DNA of 64,000 bases from Oegoconia quadripuncta. Its lineage: Eukaryota; Arthropoda; Insecta; Lepidoptera; Autostichidae. The DNA is taken from the NCBI GenBank assembly GCA_949316235.1, contig OX438748.1:7691001-7755000 (forward strand). The letters run 5' to 3'. Below the pieces are notes generated by a model. The model made no database searches and was not told the origin of the DNA. It worked only from the letters and a program-made list of their open reading frames with translations. Of the stretch, positions 35,361-48,000 are shown one piece after another. The position numbers and the translations under genes were made by a program. The stretch's first letter is position 1. Every line of letters begins with the position of its first letter.

Positions 35361-38300
35361 ACAATATGTGATTTTTAATTGTTAACATTTTATTAGGAGG
35401 CGAAAACGAGCAATAAGTTTCGGGATAAATTTTAATACAAATCAATAATTTTGTATTAGGTACATCTCATAAATCTTTTAGTTAATCTATTAAATTACAG
35501 TATTAAGATTACAGTAACATGAACAAGAATATTACACGATAACAGACGATCTCGCGCCGATAGCAAAATATTTTAGATTTAGGGAGCTAATTAATTACTT
35601 TCGTTTAGGGGAATATAGCTTGTTTCTTTTAATAACATGTTAGAATATTATCTACATATAACGGTATCTTACGGTAGAAATAAAATTACTTTCAGTTTAG
35701 TGTAAGAAAGAACAAAACATGTACAAAAGCACACCGTTTATGAGTAACAAGACAAAATTCTCAGATATCGGGGGCTTTGAACGGTAATTTATTTTTAGCA
35801 CGACAAAAACAACAATGTACCAGAAAGAGTACAACGACTCTCGGATTCGTTGAACTTTGTACGAACGGATATAGATATTGCAATTGATAACAGCTGAAAC
35901 AAGCATCATATCTCCCCTGAACAATAGCTCCAATAGGCATTATAAAGCAACACTGAACCAACACAGTAAAGGGTAGCTATAAAATAGATCCTCTCCTTTC
36001 TCAATTTACACATTTCTCTGTAGAATCTTAATATACAACAACAGTCCGAACCAATTCTGTGTAAGGACAGAATATGTTCAACTTTCATTTACATATAGTT
36101 ATAAGTATATTGAGAAGAGAATATGTATTGTAATAAAACAGGTACGTAGATATGTCCATTCGGGAGCAAATTTCTAATTCCTCCACTACAAATGACTAGC
36201 GTTCATGTTTTAAGTTTTGGAGTTTCTAAGTGGGTCTCATGTTTGAACTACGTACCCGTATGAGTAATGAAATGACACGTTTGATAGCTGATGAGAGTTA
36301 ATACATCTCACCGTGCCACGCGCCACACAATAGACATTGAAACACGACATTCTCGCAACACTGATTGTATTATTTACTCAAAATACTTACATTAAGAGAC
36401 ACTTGAAGATAGAACAATTATTTTTATGAACTTACATACAACTAACATTAGATCTAGGTATTGTCTTTTGTATGCCAGAAAAGTGATACAATGGGGTCCG
36501 TTTTACTTTACGACAACAATGATTGCATTTACAAATAATGCTCAATATTACTGCAACATCAATATTGGACAAAGTGAAATACGATACCTTAAGTTCATAA
36601 GTGCATTTAAAAGTACATTTAACAATTCTATTGAGTAGAGGCCTTGTAATAAAATTACTAATTTTTGATATTTTTGGTATCAATTATGCATTAAATATAA
36701 AAATAAAAGCAGTTAAAATTTGACTAAGTAAAGTATTATGCAACATTATGGAAGATAATGGCCCTTACTACAAAAAGATCATCAGCAAATATTTAAATAT
36801 CGACATAATGACATTAGAGGCTTATCTGTAGTAAAGGTCAATGCATTTGAATAAAAAAAATATAAAATGTAAACTTAAGCACAATAATGGTATAATGACT
36901 GCACCAACAGCATGATATCTAAAACGTTATCACAATGACAATTTATATATAATGGTATTATAGTTTGCCAATAATACATCAAACATCGAAACGCCATGAA
37001 TATCTGGCAAGATTTCAACAATTCTTACATCACCATCACTCTTCCTAGCGCCTGTATAATATACGTTACATTGTATACATTTCTCCATTTAGATAAATAA
37101 TTACCCGAAAAGATATAACTATAAAATCTAATCTCGTATGTTTACTAGTTTTACGTTACAATCCTAAGAAACGGGCCTGTGCATTTGTTGAAGGGTAAAC
37201 ATAATTAGAACTAACGAATTAAACTAATCATACGTCAAAGGGGGGACCATTGTACGCCTCTACAAAAATAGATCCACAATAAAACTAATTTAAAGACATT
37301 ACTTTAAAATATCACTTCTCAGAATTGATGCTGCCTCATGGCTGCCAGCCTCCTGCGACCGCTCGACGATGCAACGCGACAACAGTTTACGTGGACTTCG
37401 CAAAGTATAATGGCGTATGTCGCGTTGTATGGTCGCACATGCACATGCTATCAGAACTGGTGTTATCTGTTACATACGCACCTATCCAACACGTACCTTG
37501 CCTACGCAACGAGCGCAGGAAACGTATGTTACCTATATTCGACATGAGTCACTTCACTTTAACTAACATAAGTATAACTTAAAAACTCTGCACCTAAATC
37601 ATCACATCATTCATCAAACATAACGATACCGTTACAATATTAACTCATCATTAAAATGGCAACATTATTTCATTGCATTCAATAATTCATACAAAACACT
37701 CTGGTTGTAATTGCTTCCCAACATTTTGGCATTTTAAATGCAATCTATTCTTAAATAAAATGATTTTACATAATTCAAAGATTAATTCATGTAATGATTA
37801 AAAACAATATCGGAAGACGTAGTCAAAAATATACAATAATGAATGATAAATGAACAGGGTAATTCAATTCATCAAATTATTAATAAATTTGAGGGGGTAA
37901 ATACCATACCTAAAATATTGAGCTTTTGACACAGTTACAGATTCAAATTATAAAGAAACATCTACATAATACTGCGACCGTGACATAATTCGATCATATA
38001 CCGGATGAGTTTTATTACTGTAAGGAAAAAACATATTATATTAGGTAAGTGAAGTAGAAGTTATTGGGCATAGTTTCATTTTTTTTTTTTTCAAAACCAT
38101 CATAGACACACGCGCCGGCCAGAGATATGCGACTGGCGGGTTCATAGGGTTCCTATCATGCGTAATTTTTTTTGGAACTCATATGTTCTCCAAAGTTTTT
38201 TTATAATTATGTGCAATAGGGTACAAACGCAACCGTCAAATGCACGATGTTTTAATCGATTATGGTTTTGAAAAAAATAATTAAACTAAGTACCAATAAA

Positions 38301-38879
38301 TGTGCCCTATTTTTTTCCTTACGGTAAAAAAACTCATCCGGTACATATGATCGAAGGTGACATAATAACAATTGGGTATTGTAATACAACTTGTTAAGGC
38401 TTAAATGTATGACGCTTTAGCAATGTTAATGTGGCGGACCGGTCCTTCACATAAGCCTGCTGAGTTGTAACAACACGGAAAACAAAATGACCCTTCATTG
38501 TTCAGTTGTTGAAGGGAAATAATCACCAGAGGGCGGAGTGTGAGTTTTCTTTCGACCTAACTTTACTACCGCGTTCACGTTTACGTGACGATTTGTATGA
38601 AGAAATGTGCAGCGCCTCTAGCGGATAGTTTGCAAAACGATTTTTTTCATAGATACTTTTTGCGTAAACGCGAACGCGATGGTAAAGTTAAAAACGAGAC
38701 ATAACTCGCACTTCGCACACTGATCACAAACAATTTCTATCTGTGTATGTTATTAAGCGTATGTCATTATGCTTTCGAAGGAGTCCGAAAACCTCTGCAA
38801 ATAGTTTTTATGACTGCGTTCTGTCATACCGCCTAAGCATGAACAAGTTGTATTAACGGACAATGAATACGTGGCGTGT
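35360..38879 (-). other. probable long EndoA 3' UTR or downstream region
   Basis: 3.5 kb of AT-rich DNA without coding frames follows the EndoA stop. A minus-strand AATAAA lies at 35389-35394, but other candidates occur closer to the stop. A MITE at 37990-38356 lies inside it. Transcript data would be needed to fix the end. Confidence 0.3.
37990..38356. mobile_element. MITE with 42-bp TIRs and a 10-bp duplication
   Basis: The arms at 37990-38032 and 38311-38354 are inverted copies (TCGATCATATACCGGATGAG and complement, reaching GTAAGGAAAAAA). GTGACATAAT flanks the element at 37980-37989 and 38357-38366. A 9-10-bp duplication fits Mutator-like transposases, but the superfamily is not proven. 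The interior has no ORF. Confidence 0.75.
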
Positions 38880-39005
38880 TTACATGTTGGGCAGCGGCAC
38901 CGTCACTTGCACGTAGCTGATGGGAAAGTAACCCGACTTGCCGTTCACGGAGCCCTCGAACCAGTTCTCGTCGACTTTGCTGATAAGCGTGATAACGTCG
39001 TTCTC
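38880..39005 (-). CDS. EndoA: EndoA last exon (SH3 second half, stop)
   Basis: The acceptor is GTTTCCAG|GAGAAC. It encodes ENDVITLISKVDENWFEGSV, NGKSGYFPISYVQVTVPLPN and M, with stop TAA at 38880-38882. The GYFP and SYV contacts for proline-rich ligands are present. Confidence 0.93.
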   Translation of the reverse strand, partial: ENDVITLISKVDENWFEGSVNGKSGYFPISYVQVTVPLPNM

Positions 39006-42000
39006 CTGGAAACAGATATCTTGTTATAGGAAAATAATATAAATTACACGAAAAATCTAGTAGCCTATAGGTGTTATAATACTGTAAATCAGACTCTTTA
39101 TATTTGACTCAAACCATCAAACAAAAGAACTTCTAATATCTAGCAACTACGTAAACGACTGCTCTGTTAAGGATCACCCAACATCAAATCATGGGTTGGA
39201 GTCTGAGCCAATGAATTAACATTGTTATAATCAATACAGAGGTCGTTGAGAAAACCAACATGCTAAGTTCTGCCAATAGGATTATTATAAAAGAATGTCC
39301 CGCTGATCCTGTTTTTCACGTTCCCGTGGTAATTTCGCAAAATCATTACTGTGCTTCTATCACACATAATGTAAGCTGTAAACACTTGCCAAATTTCATC
39401 AACATCAGTCTACACGTTTGGGCTGTACCTTAATAGATCAGTCGTCAGTTTCTCCTTTTCCCCTAAATTGCGAAAGGTAACCCACACAATAGAATTCCAT
39501 TGTATCTGCAGAAATGGAGTTTGATGGAAATAGAAGTTATATGCAGCTGATACCTTGAATCCCAGCTCGCCCGGATTCTCCGGTTCGAAGTCATAGAGAG
39601 CGGTACAGCACGGACCCTTGGCGGGAGCGAGCGGTGTCCGCGCTGGCGACTTCACGGGAGACGGCAACGGCGACGCTGTATAAGGTCATACGTGTACACC
39701 TCTATGCTAATGACGCATTAGATAAGCATATAAAGAATGGCCAGGTAAATATAAATAGGTAGATACATAAAGACAATCAAAAAAAATCAAGAACTTTGTT
39801 TTAATTAAATATTTTACTCATGAACAAACTCTGCAATGTACTCAGCATTTAGCGAAATGTTTTTCAGAGAAGTGTACAGTCAGCTGCAGAGAAACCAGAC
39901 CCCCGTACTTACAGTCATTATGTGAATAGGGGGTCTGGTTTCTCTGCAGCTAACTGTACATTATGCGACCGAAAAATTCACATTTTGGATTAGAAGTACC
40001 TACGCTTGAGTAAAGTCATAGATAATTTAATTTCAATTAGCTATGTTTATGTTTTTCTTTCTTTCTTTCTTTTCTATCAGAATAAAACTATATTGTAAGT
40101 TTGTATTGAACTCGCTGTTCCAAATAATATACCTACTTTTAGATCTCGGTACCTACTATTTTCCTGGCCATGCCTTATTCAATTCAAACTTCCTATTTGC
40201 ACCTCAGACGTTTATCTGACCTTCTGTCTCGCTCTACTGACTACAAACAAAAGTATAATGAGCGTCGAAAAGGTAAGTGAAACGTGTTAAAAAAACGGTA
40301 AGGCTGTTGTGTACGTAATAATAATATTGAGCTGTGAAATTCAAAATAAATACGGAAGAGCTCAATATAATGCAACGTACTACATACGATATAAAGCTGA
40401 ATCTTTAGTAATTCGAAAAAGTAGTAACTTTGACAAGTTAATAGTAGACCACTAGCCTATCTTGTTATGGATTTCACCAACAATAATAAAATAATGTTTT
40501 ACTACCCTTCAGTATACTTTCAAAAACGCAGTTCAAGAATGATACATAATTGTGATATCTGGAGACATCAATATTTCCTGAATTATTCCTCATTATGTCA
40601 TCCATGTTAATCTTATGAAGTACAATAAAGAGTTTACAAACAAACTTCTGGGGTCACAGATAGAAAAGATGAGAAATGTTTGACACCAACAAAACACGTC
40701 AAACAGGCTTCGATTAATAATGTATCAAACATGACAGCTTTTTACGAGGGGATAACGAAATGTCATGACCAATTTTGAAACGCGAGGTGTCATTCGTTTC
40801 GACTTGCTCCCCAGTGTCCTATGATACATTTTATGGATAAAAAATCCAACATGGCGCACGCCAAATACAAAATATACTGTGGGGTTTTTTTGATTTATAA
40901 ATACTTAAACAGTTATTACAATATAATTTTGCCCTGAGAGCCTCGTATTGTAACGGTTGTGAGTACAATGATAAATGGTGGCCTACCATCAACTTGTGGT
41001 GTCGACGGTACGTAACTAATTTACTTTCACAATAGAAAATAAAAACACTAAGTATATTAATTGACAAGTTAAAATGATGTTTCCAATGAAATATTAGAGG
41101 ATAATTTTGTGATAATTGCATTTCACTTTTAGAGTGACTTTTTAGAAGCGTTGCATAGGACGCCACAGCACAGCATGCCGCGCACATTTAACATCAATTG
41201 GTGATTTCGACATGCACAATAAATGAATATATAAATTAAAACACCCTACAGCAGTTGAAATTAAGCTGTAATCTCAAAACTTTCAAATTATAACCAACCG
41301 AAGTAATTAGCGTGTAACTAAAAGTTATGCTAAGTAATTAAATTGTTATACAAAAAAAAATCGTCAATTAATATTCATGTGGATCATAAATCCAAAACAG
41401 TTGAAATCAAACTTTAAGCCAAGTTTTCATTAGACGGCAAATGATCGACATATCATTTAAAAACGACGTCGTCTAATGAATTCGTGGCTTCAATCACTCG
41501 GCTAAAATAAAGGAAAGCAGATATTAGAGGCTACAAACCCACGGGTCTGAGACTGTTATTCAAATATTAAGGATAAACAGTTCTGAATATCAGCCTTAGA
41601 ATTTCTATTGTTTTGTGTAACTGAACTACAGTATATAATGTACCAGTGTATGTGTGGTGCTTATACAATTTTGGCTTTCATGACGCGGCTTGTTCTATAC
41701 CTGACTAAAGTGCATTTCGAAGAAGATGCGTGCCGGCTCATTTTCGTCCGACGGTCCCCGATTAAGTAGAATTAGTTATACATCCAATCAGAGCAGAGAA
41801 ATCAATAATTCAACCTATCCAATAAGCAAGCTCGTACCTGTTGAACACGCCGCGTGTGTCGAAAATGGCCCAGCATACACTATCATCATTATGTACGCTA
41901 TACCCGTAAACGGCAGAATGAGAACTGCCATACACTCCGGTAATATCCAAGCATAAACAATTTACTATTCTATAAAAATTCAAAGCCTCCACTATTCTCG

Positions 42001-45000
42001 GCACAACATTGTCGCACGTGCAACAATGTCTGTGAGCCGCAGTGAGGTGAGTACGTCCCATTAAGAGGGAAGGGTACACTGGATTGCAGAATTACTAAAT
42101 AGTTAATTTTTATGCTGTACCTAACTTGAGTTTTTATGATGAATAAGTAACAAACCGATAGATAACCTAGGCTAAGAACTGATTTCATGAATTATACAAA
42201 TAAAAATGACATTTGTATTTCTGTTTGCTAAATCTTCACGGCTCAACGACATAACCAATTGCAAGTTTGAGGTAACTGGACACCTATCAAGATATCTAAT
42301 TCCATGCGAAAGTCACGGGTAACGCAAGCAAGTAAACTAATGTTACATATACGAAGTGTCATACTTATCTCATTTCAAATTGTACTATAAATTTAGATCT
42401 GTTGAGTCCTCTAAACATGTAATGCTTTGAAACTAGGTACGTAATCATTCCCATGTTGTCGCGTACGGGTAATAGTGAAGTGTAAAATTGGCGTTATTCT
42501 AATCGCACAACGTGCGTCCGCATCTATCAGCGGAGGACCTAAAGCGCGTCACATTTGAGGAGAGCAATACATACACTGTGAATTTACGCTAGTATTGCAA
42601 TCGAAGCCCTCTTCATATTAATCGTTAGCAAAATCCATTTAGCAAGAAAAATGGAAAACTTAATCATTCAAAATAAATATATACGAGAAACACATGAGAA
42701 TATTTATAGTACCGCCGTTGTCAACATGTGTCTCGGCGCACCGACAAAGGCAAGAAACAAAACCTTTCAATTCAATTTCAAAACAATTCCTGCCAACCAT
42801 CACAGTTCATCGGAGTCGCGATGTTCCTTTTCGCGATGTTCCTAAACATCCTTTATTTTCCTACAAGATTTAATAAAAAAAATATATTTTTATTTTCTTA
42901 CTTTGTATGGAGATTTTTTATAATATTATATTTTCGGCTCGAAACCAACGATAATTCACGGTGTACATATTTTATCACTGTCCCTTTACTGAGTTATATG
43001 TGAAATATGACATAGCATCTCACAACAAATTCGACATATACTTCGTATGTCTCTCTCTTCCCGCATATCGCCTCGTATGAGAGAGCAGGCAATAAACTAT
43101 TATATTGTGTAAGCCGTAAGCGACGCGCTTGGTGTGTGTGGTGTGTTACCGTTGTTGGAGCGCTGCATGCTGCCCGAGCCCGGGAACAGTTCCAGGTTGG
43201 AGGGCGGCTTATGCTCCGGGGTGCCGGCGTGCGACCCGCCTTCAGCCGCGCAATAAATAAACATCCCACTCAATGCACCGACAACAACAATCACTGTGAT
43301 CATTCTACTTTCCTAACATTGATTTTTCTTGTCTCTAGGTTTATTTTAGAGCTCTATTGTTTAGGTTGATGATTCAGAATATAATGTATTCTATTTATTT
43401 CTAAGTAAAAAACAACAATATGTCAATGCGGAATTTGCTCTTCGGATTACGAGTTGATACAGACATTGGACGAAAAGTAGATTAAATCACATTCTTAGTG
43501 CATGCTTAATGGACCGACCGTTCAACTAAGTTGATGTCCAACAACAACAAAGTAGTCTTTACTGACATGTTTGGAGTGATTGATAGTGACAGTTGCCTGA
43601 AAGCCTTTCAATTCAGTTCAACGACTAAGTTGAATGAAACGATGTTTACAAGGCCAAAAGTACGCTATCGATAACTCAATCGTACGCAATTTATGTAAAT
43701 ATCTCACTCCAATACCAATCGGCAGCTTTGCATTAAATTTAGACCATGTGAGTAAATGCAGCGTGTATTTATTTATGACAATTGATATTCTCAAATTCGT
43801 CAATAATAATTTTCCTAATTAACTTTTACTGTAACGACTTGGGTGTTGTACAAGTTATCTTCAGCAATGTTTATGTCATTATGTTCGTCTGTACACCTTT
43901 AGAAAGATACATAGATAACATCAAACTGTCTACTCGCTCAAATTAGCTTGGAAAGTCGAAGATCAGAAAGAGTACAGATTGAAAATTAAATTGAGCCTAC
44001 ATAACAGAACCTACACATTTCAGCACATCATCATCAAAGGTAACACGTATATAACATACCAACAATACAAAATCTACATGCAAAGTTTATTTACTTACCA
44101 CTACCTAAACACACGCATTATTAAAAAAAAATAATTTAGAAATGGATTTGTTAAGTAACTTAAATTACAAAACAAAATTGGGTTAATTCCTAGCCAAATA
44201 AAAACTGTGTAAGTACTAAGTAACTTTGCATATAGCTTTTTCAAATAGTCTAACTAATCTTAACCTAGATTAACAGGAGGGGAGTCGGGAAAGGAATGGA
44301 GAACGCGGCAACCTGCAATAGAATCGTGTCACATTGTCACTGTACAAATTCGTACCACGCCTGTTATGCACGCTCCAACCGCTCTGTCAGTAACGGAAAA
44401 AGAAAAGCTTAGAAAGGAAAATAATCTATAGTAAAGTTAGTATACACGTGTTAAACACTAGGTTCACTTAGGCCTATACTACTAGAGGAAATAATACAGA
44501 TAAAACCATCGACAAAGCACAAAAATAATTGTTTCCAGAAAAATGTGAGGAATATACCATTGGAGTAATGTGTGACTAACATACGAGCAAACAGTTTCCA
44601 TATCAAGCGCGGATCCAAGGGCATGATCTATGGGCGTAGGTCAACTACTGATAATTTTTCAAATTTTCCTGCTTAATTTATCCAAAAAATGTATTTCGCT
44701 CGATTTTGTGATTATGGTAGATTAAAGGTTCATTTATAGCAATCATTTTTTACAAAAATATGCTTAGTATGATTGCTGGCCACCATGTGACCCTGACTCG
44801 AAGGCTGGATCCGCACTTGTTCTATATTTATTTGTTTCAAAATATCTTAGTTTTAGACTTCCTAGTAAGTCTCTAGCGTGTCAAGTATCTGTACACAAAG
44901 TATTTAGTTTTTTCTTATTTACAGTATAATACAGATTATAGTTAAGGAACGTATTTACCTAAATAAATAACTTTAAGTGATAACTTTAGTTTATTCCGGT

Positions 45001-48000
45001 GAGTAACTAAAAGATTAAATTTATAAATCAAAGTTATCATTTCAAGGTTACTTGATTCGAATCGATAGTCACCATATGTCATAGAGAAGTAAAGAAACGT
45101 TACAGTAGAAACTTTGCCTCGGAGCCATTGTTGTTATATGGAGAAAATCGAATACGTTTTTTAAGTACGTAATTTTTAAATTACTGACATTCCATTTCAA
45201 CTTAAAAAAAATATATATTAGGAGTGACAATAATCTACTATGGACTATAAGACAAGACTATAGAGGATCCCCTATCACCTCAGTTGGCATCAATAGGCTT
45301 AAATTTGTTGTGACAATTTCATCATCATTTTCTTGCTTTTATCCCACTCTAGGTGAGGACGTCACAACATGTCTTCCTCTTCCATTCTCCTCTATCAGCC
45401 ATCATCTCCATACTCACCCCTTTCACACACATATCATTCCTCACGCAATCTACCCACACCTTCTTCCTCCTTCTTCTCCACATTCATACTTAGCACTCGT
45501 CTCGTTACGTGCCTTTCGTTACGTTTAGTTTAAATACTACGACACTTATTTGTTTAGAGTATGGCCATCCTATAATGGTATTAAGGATGCTGTCTTCGCC
45601 TATTATACCTCATTGTATGCAGGCAAGTATTGCAACATACATTGGCCACACCATGGACCAATAAAAGAAGAGGACGGACATTCGCCATACTAAAAATCGT
45701 ACCTCAGGAAAATCTCACAATCCATTAATACTAGATGGCGCTGACTATAGCCCGCAGAGACAAAAAGAAATATGCAAAGGAATCTTGACAAATTAAGGCC
45801 CGTATTACAGTGTTACTCAAGCTGAGATCTCCGCTTGAAGACAGTTAAAAAAGGACAGCTTTATGTAACTTGTATAGCGGCAACTCTTTCCAACTATGCT
45901 CAAGCGGAGATCTACGCTTCAGTAACATTCTGAAATACGGGCCTAAGATTACTTTCTTCATAAGTGTGCTAATTTATATAAACATATAGGTATTTATTGA
46001 AATCAGTTGTAACATTAGCCTATTTAATTCCCGGCTATGAGTCAGCGCCATCTAGTTTAAGTGGATTTTGATATCTACGGAATGGTTTCTAGTATGGGGA
46101 TTATCCGTATTATTTTATTGGTGCATGGCCACATTAATAAGAAATGCAATGTTAGTTAAGGATGGTCAATGTTACCGCCACCGTGCCGTGAGCCCGAGCG
46201 AAGCGTGCGACTGTGCCCTCGGTGATTTGTGAACATTCAAATGTACATTTTGATTGTAGACTGTGGATTTGGGAAATTTTAAACGTGTTAAAAATTTAAA
46301 TGTCAGTATAATAATTGTGTTGTAAAATCTTATCTGACACAGTTCTCTATTTGCATATAAATGTATTAAATTTTATCCGTACTATACAATGTATTCGTTG
46401 CATTTCGCGTTTCATTTTAGTCCAAACACCAGTGCCAGCGACATAAATCAGGCGTCCGTCGTTCACTCAATGAAAGGCGTACATAGATACCGATTTGAAG
46501 TAACGACCACCGCATAAGGCGATTTCCTTTAGCTTCAATAGACACAAATTTTAAGTAATAATTAATGAACATGGGAATTTATTACTGAATTTGTGACTCG
46601 GTAAGTTAAGAGAAAAACAAGTATCGTGTTTCTACCAAAAAGAGTCAAAAAAAATCCCCCCACCAACGTACCCAAATTCACACAATCCACTACCAAAACC
46701 CGAAACAAAAATAACCAGCAAACAAAACCAAAATCACCTGTCCATGGGTCTCTTCCATTGAATTGATTTCTCGGCGCGGGGTGCGGTTTGAATCCTATGG
46801 AGCTGGGCCTCGGGTGCGCGATGGTAGGCTTGGGCCCGTTATTGACAGGCCTAGGGCCGTTATTGGTAGACCGGGGCCCGTTATTGACAGGTCGGGGCCC
46901 GTTATTGGCAGGCCTTGAGTGAGGGGGTCCCATGTTAGGACTGGGGTGATTATAATGGCTAGCGGGGGCCTCCCAGGCCTTGAAGGGGTCTGTGTTGCTG
47001 AGGTCGCCGACGGAGGAGGAGGGGGGGATGTGGGCGCGGGGGCGGGAGAGGCTCTGGGTGGAACCGTACCGCCTACCATTGTTCAGGTCGTGGATGCCCT
47101 CGATGTGGAGATCGGCAAGCGTCTTCGGTACGAATTCCAACTTCGGACGGTTGGCTGCTTCTTCTTTCCTGGAAATACGTTGGAACAGTGTTATTTATAT
47201 GAAATAGCTTTACCCAAAACCTGCTGCATGGCATCTGATAGTCCTTCTAAATCCTTCCGGATGTTATTTTTTATTTAAAAACTGCGCTTCTGTCGAATAT
47301 CGTATGGCAAATAGCCTATGCGACATAGTTACTTACAAATCCCACAATCAATATATTCATCATCATCAGCCCGTAAACATCCCACTGCAGGGATATAGGC
47401 CTTCCGTCGTATATGAGGGCATATGTCCGCCACGATGTTCCAATGCGGGTTGGGGACTTCACATGCCTTAAAATTTTTATTTCTCAGGCATGGAGGTTTT
47501 CTCACGATGTTTTCCTTCAGCAGTCGGGTAAATGTATATAAGTAATTAAATTAAATTTAAAAACTCATTGGTGCATGGCCTGCCTGGGAATCGAACCCGG
47601 ACCTCCCAAACTGGGAGACCGCGTCTTAACCGCTGAGCCGCCGACGCTGAATATGTATATTAGAACCGTATAATATATTTTGACTGCCTCCGTGGTTCAA
47701 TTTAAACAACATAGGGTTTACGAATCGGAGGTCGCGGGTTCGATTCCTAGCGAGGAGGTTAGTTCTCGGTTTGGTTGATGGCAGGGCATTTTAAATGTCC
47801 GCCAGGCTCGCTACCACCATCTTATCAAAGTCTGCCGCCAGACAGCAATTGTTGTGTTAAGGCTGTCAGAGGTAAGATAGCCAGAATTAAAATAGGGTTT
47901 CCGCGTCAGTAGGCTTGACTTGTGATTGAGGTCAAGTGCTAATCCGTTGTGCATAAAAAATAGTTATTTATTTATATATATAAGGTCTCACAAAATTAAC

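Noticed and set aside
37325..37582. Coding exon starting MMLPHGCQPP
   Set aside because: It lies on the opposite strand within the presumed EndoA 3' UTR; composition is locally less AT-rich but no domain is seen.
41726..42188. Overlapping ORFs on both strands in an EndoA intron
   Set aside because: No domain, no repeat and no conserved motif. AT-poor composition alone explains the open frames.
45310..45528. Ser/His/Pro-rich ORF
   Set aside because: Simple C/T-rich sequence; no supporting signal.
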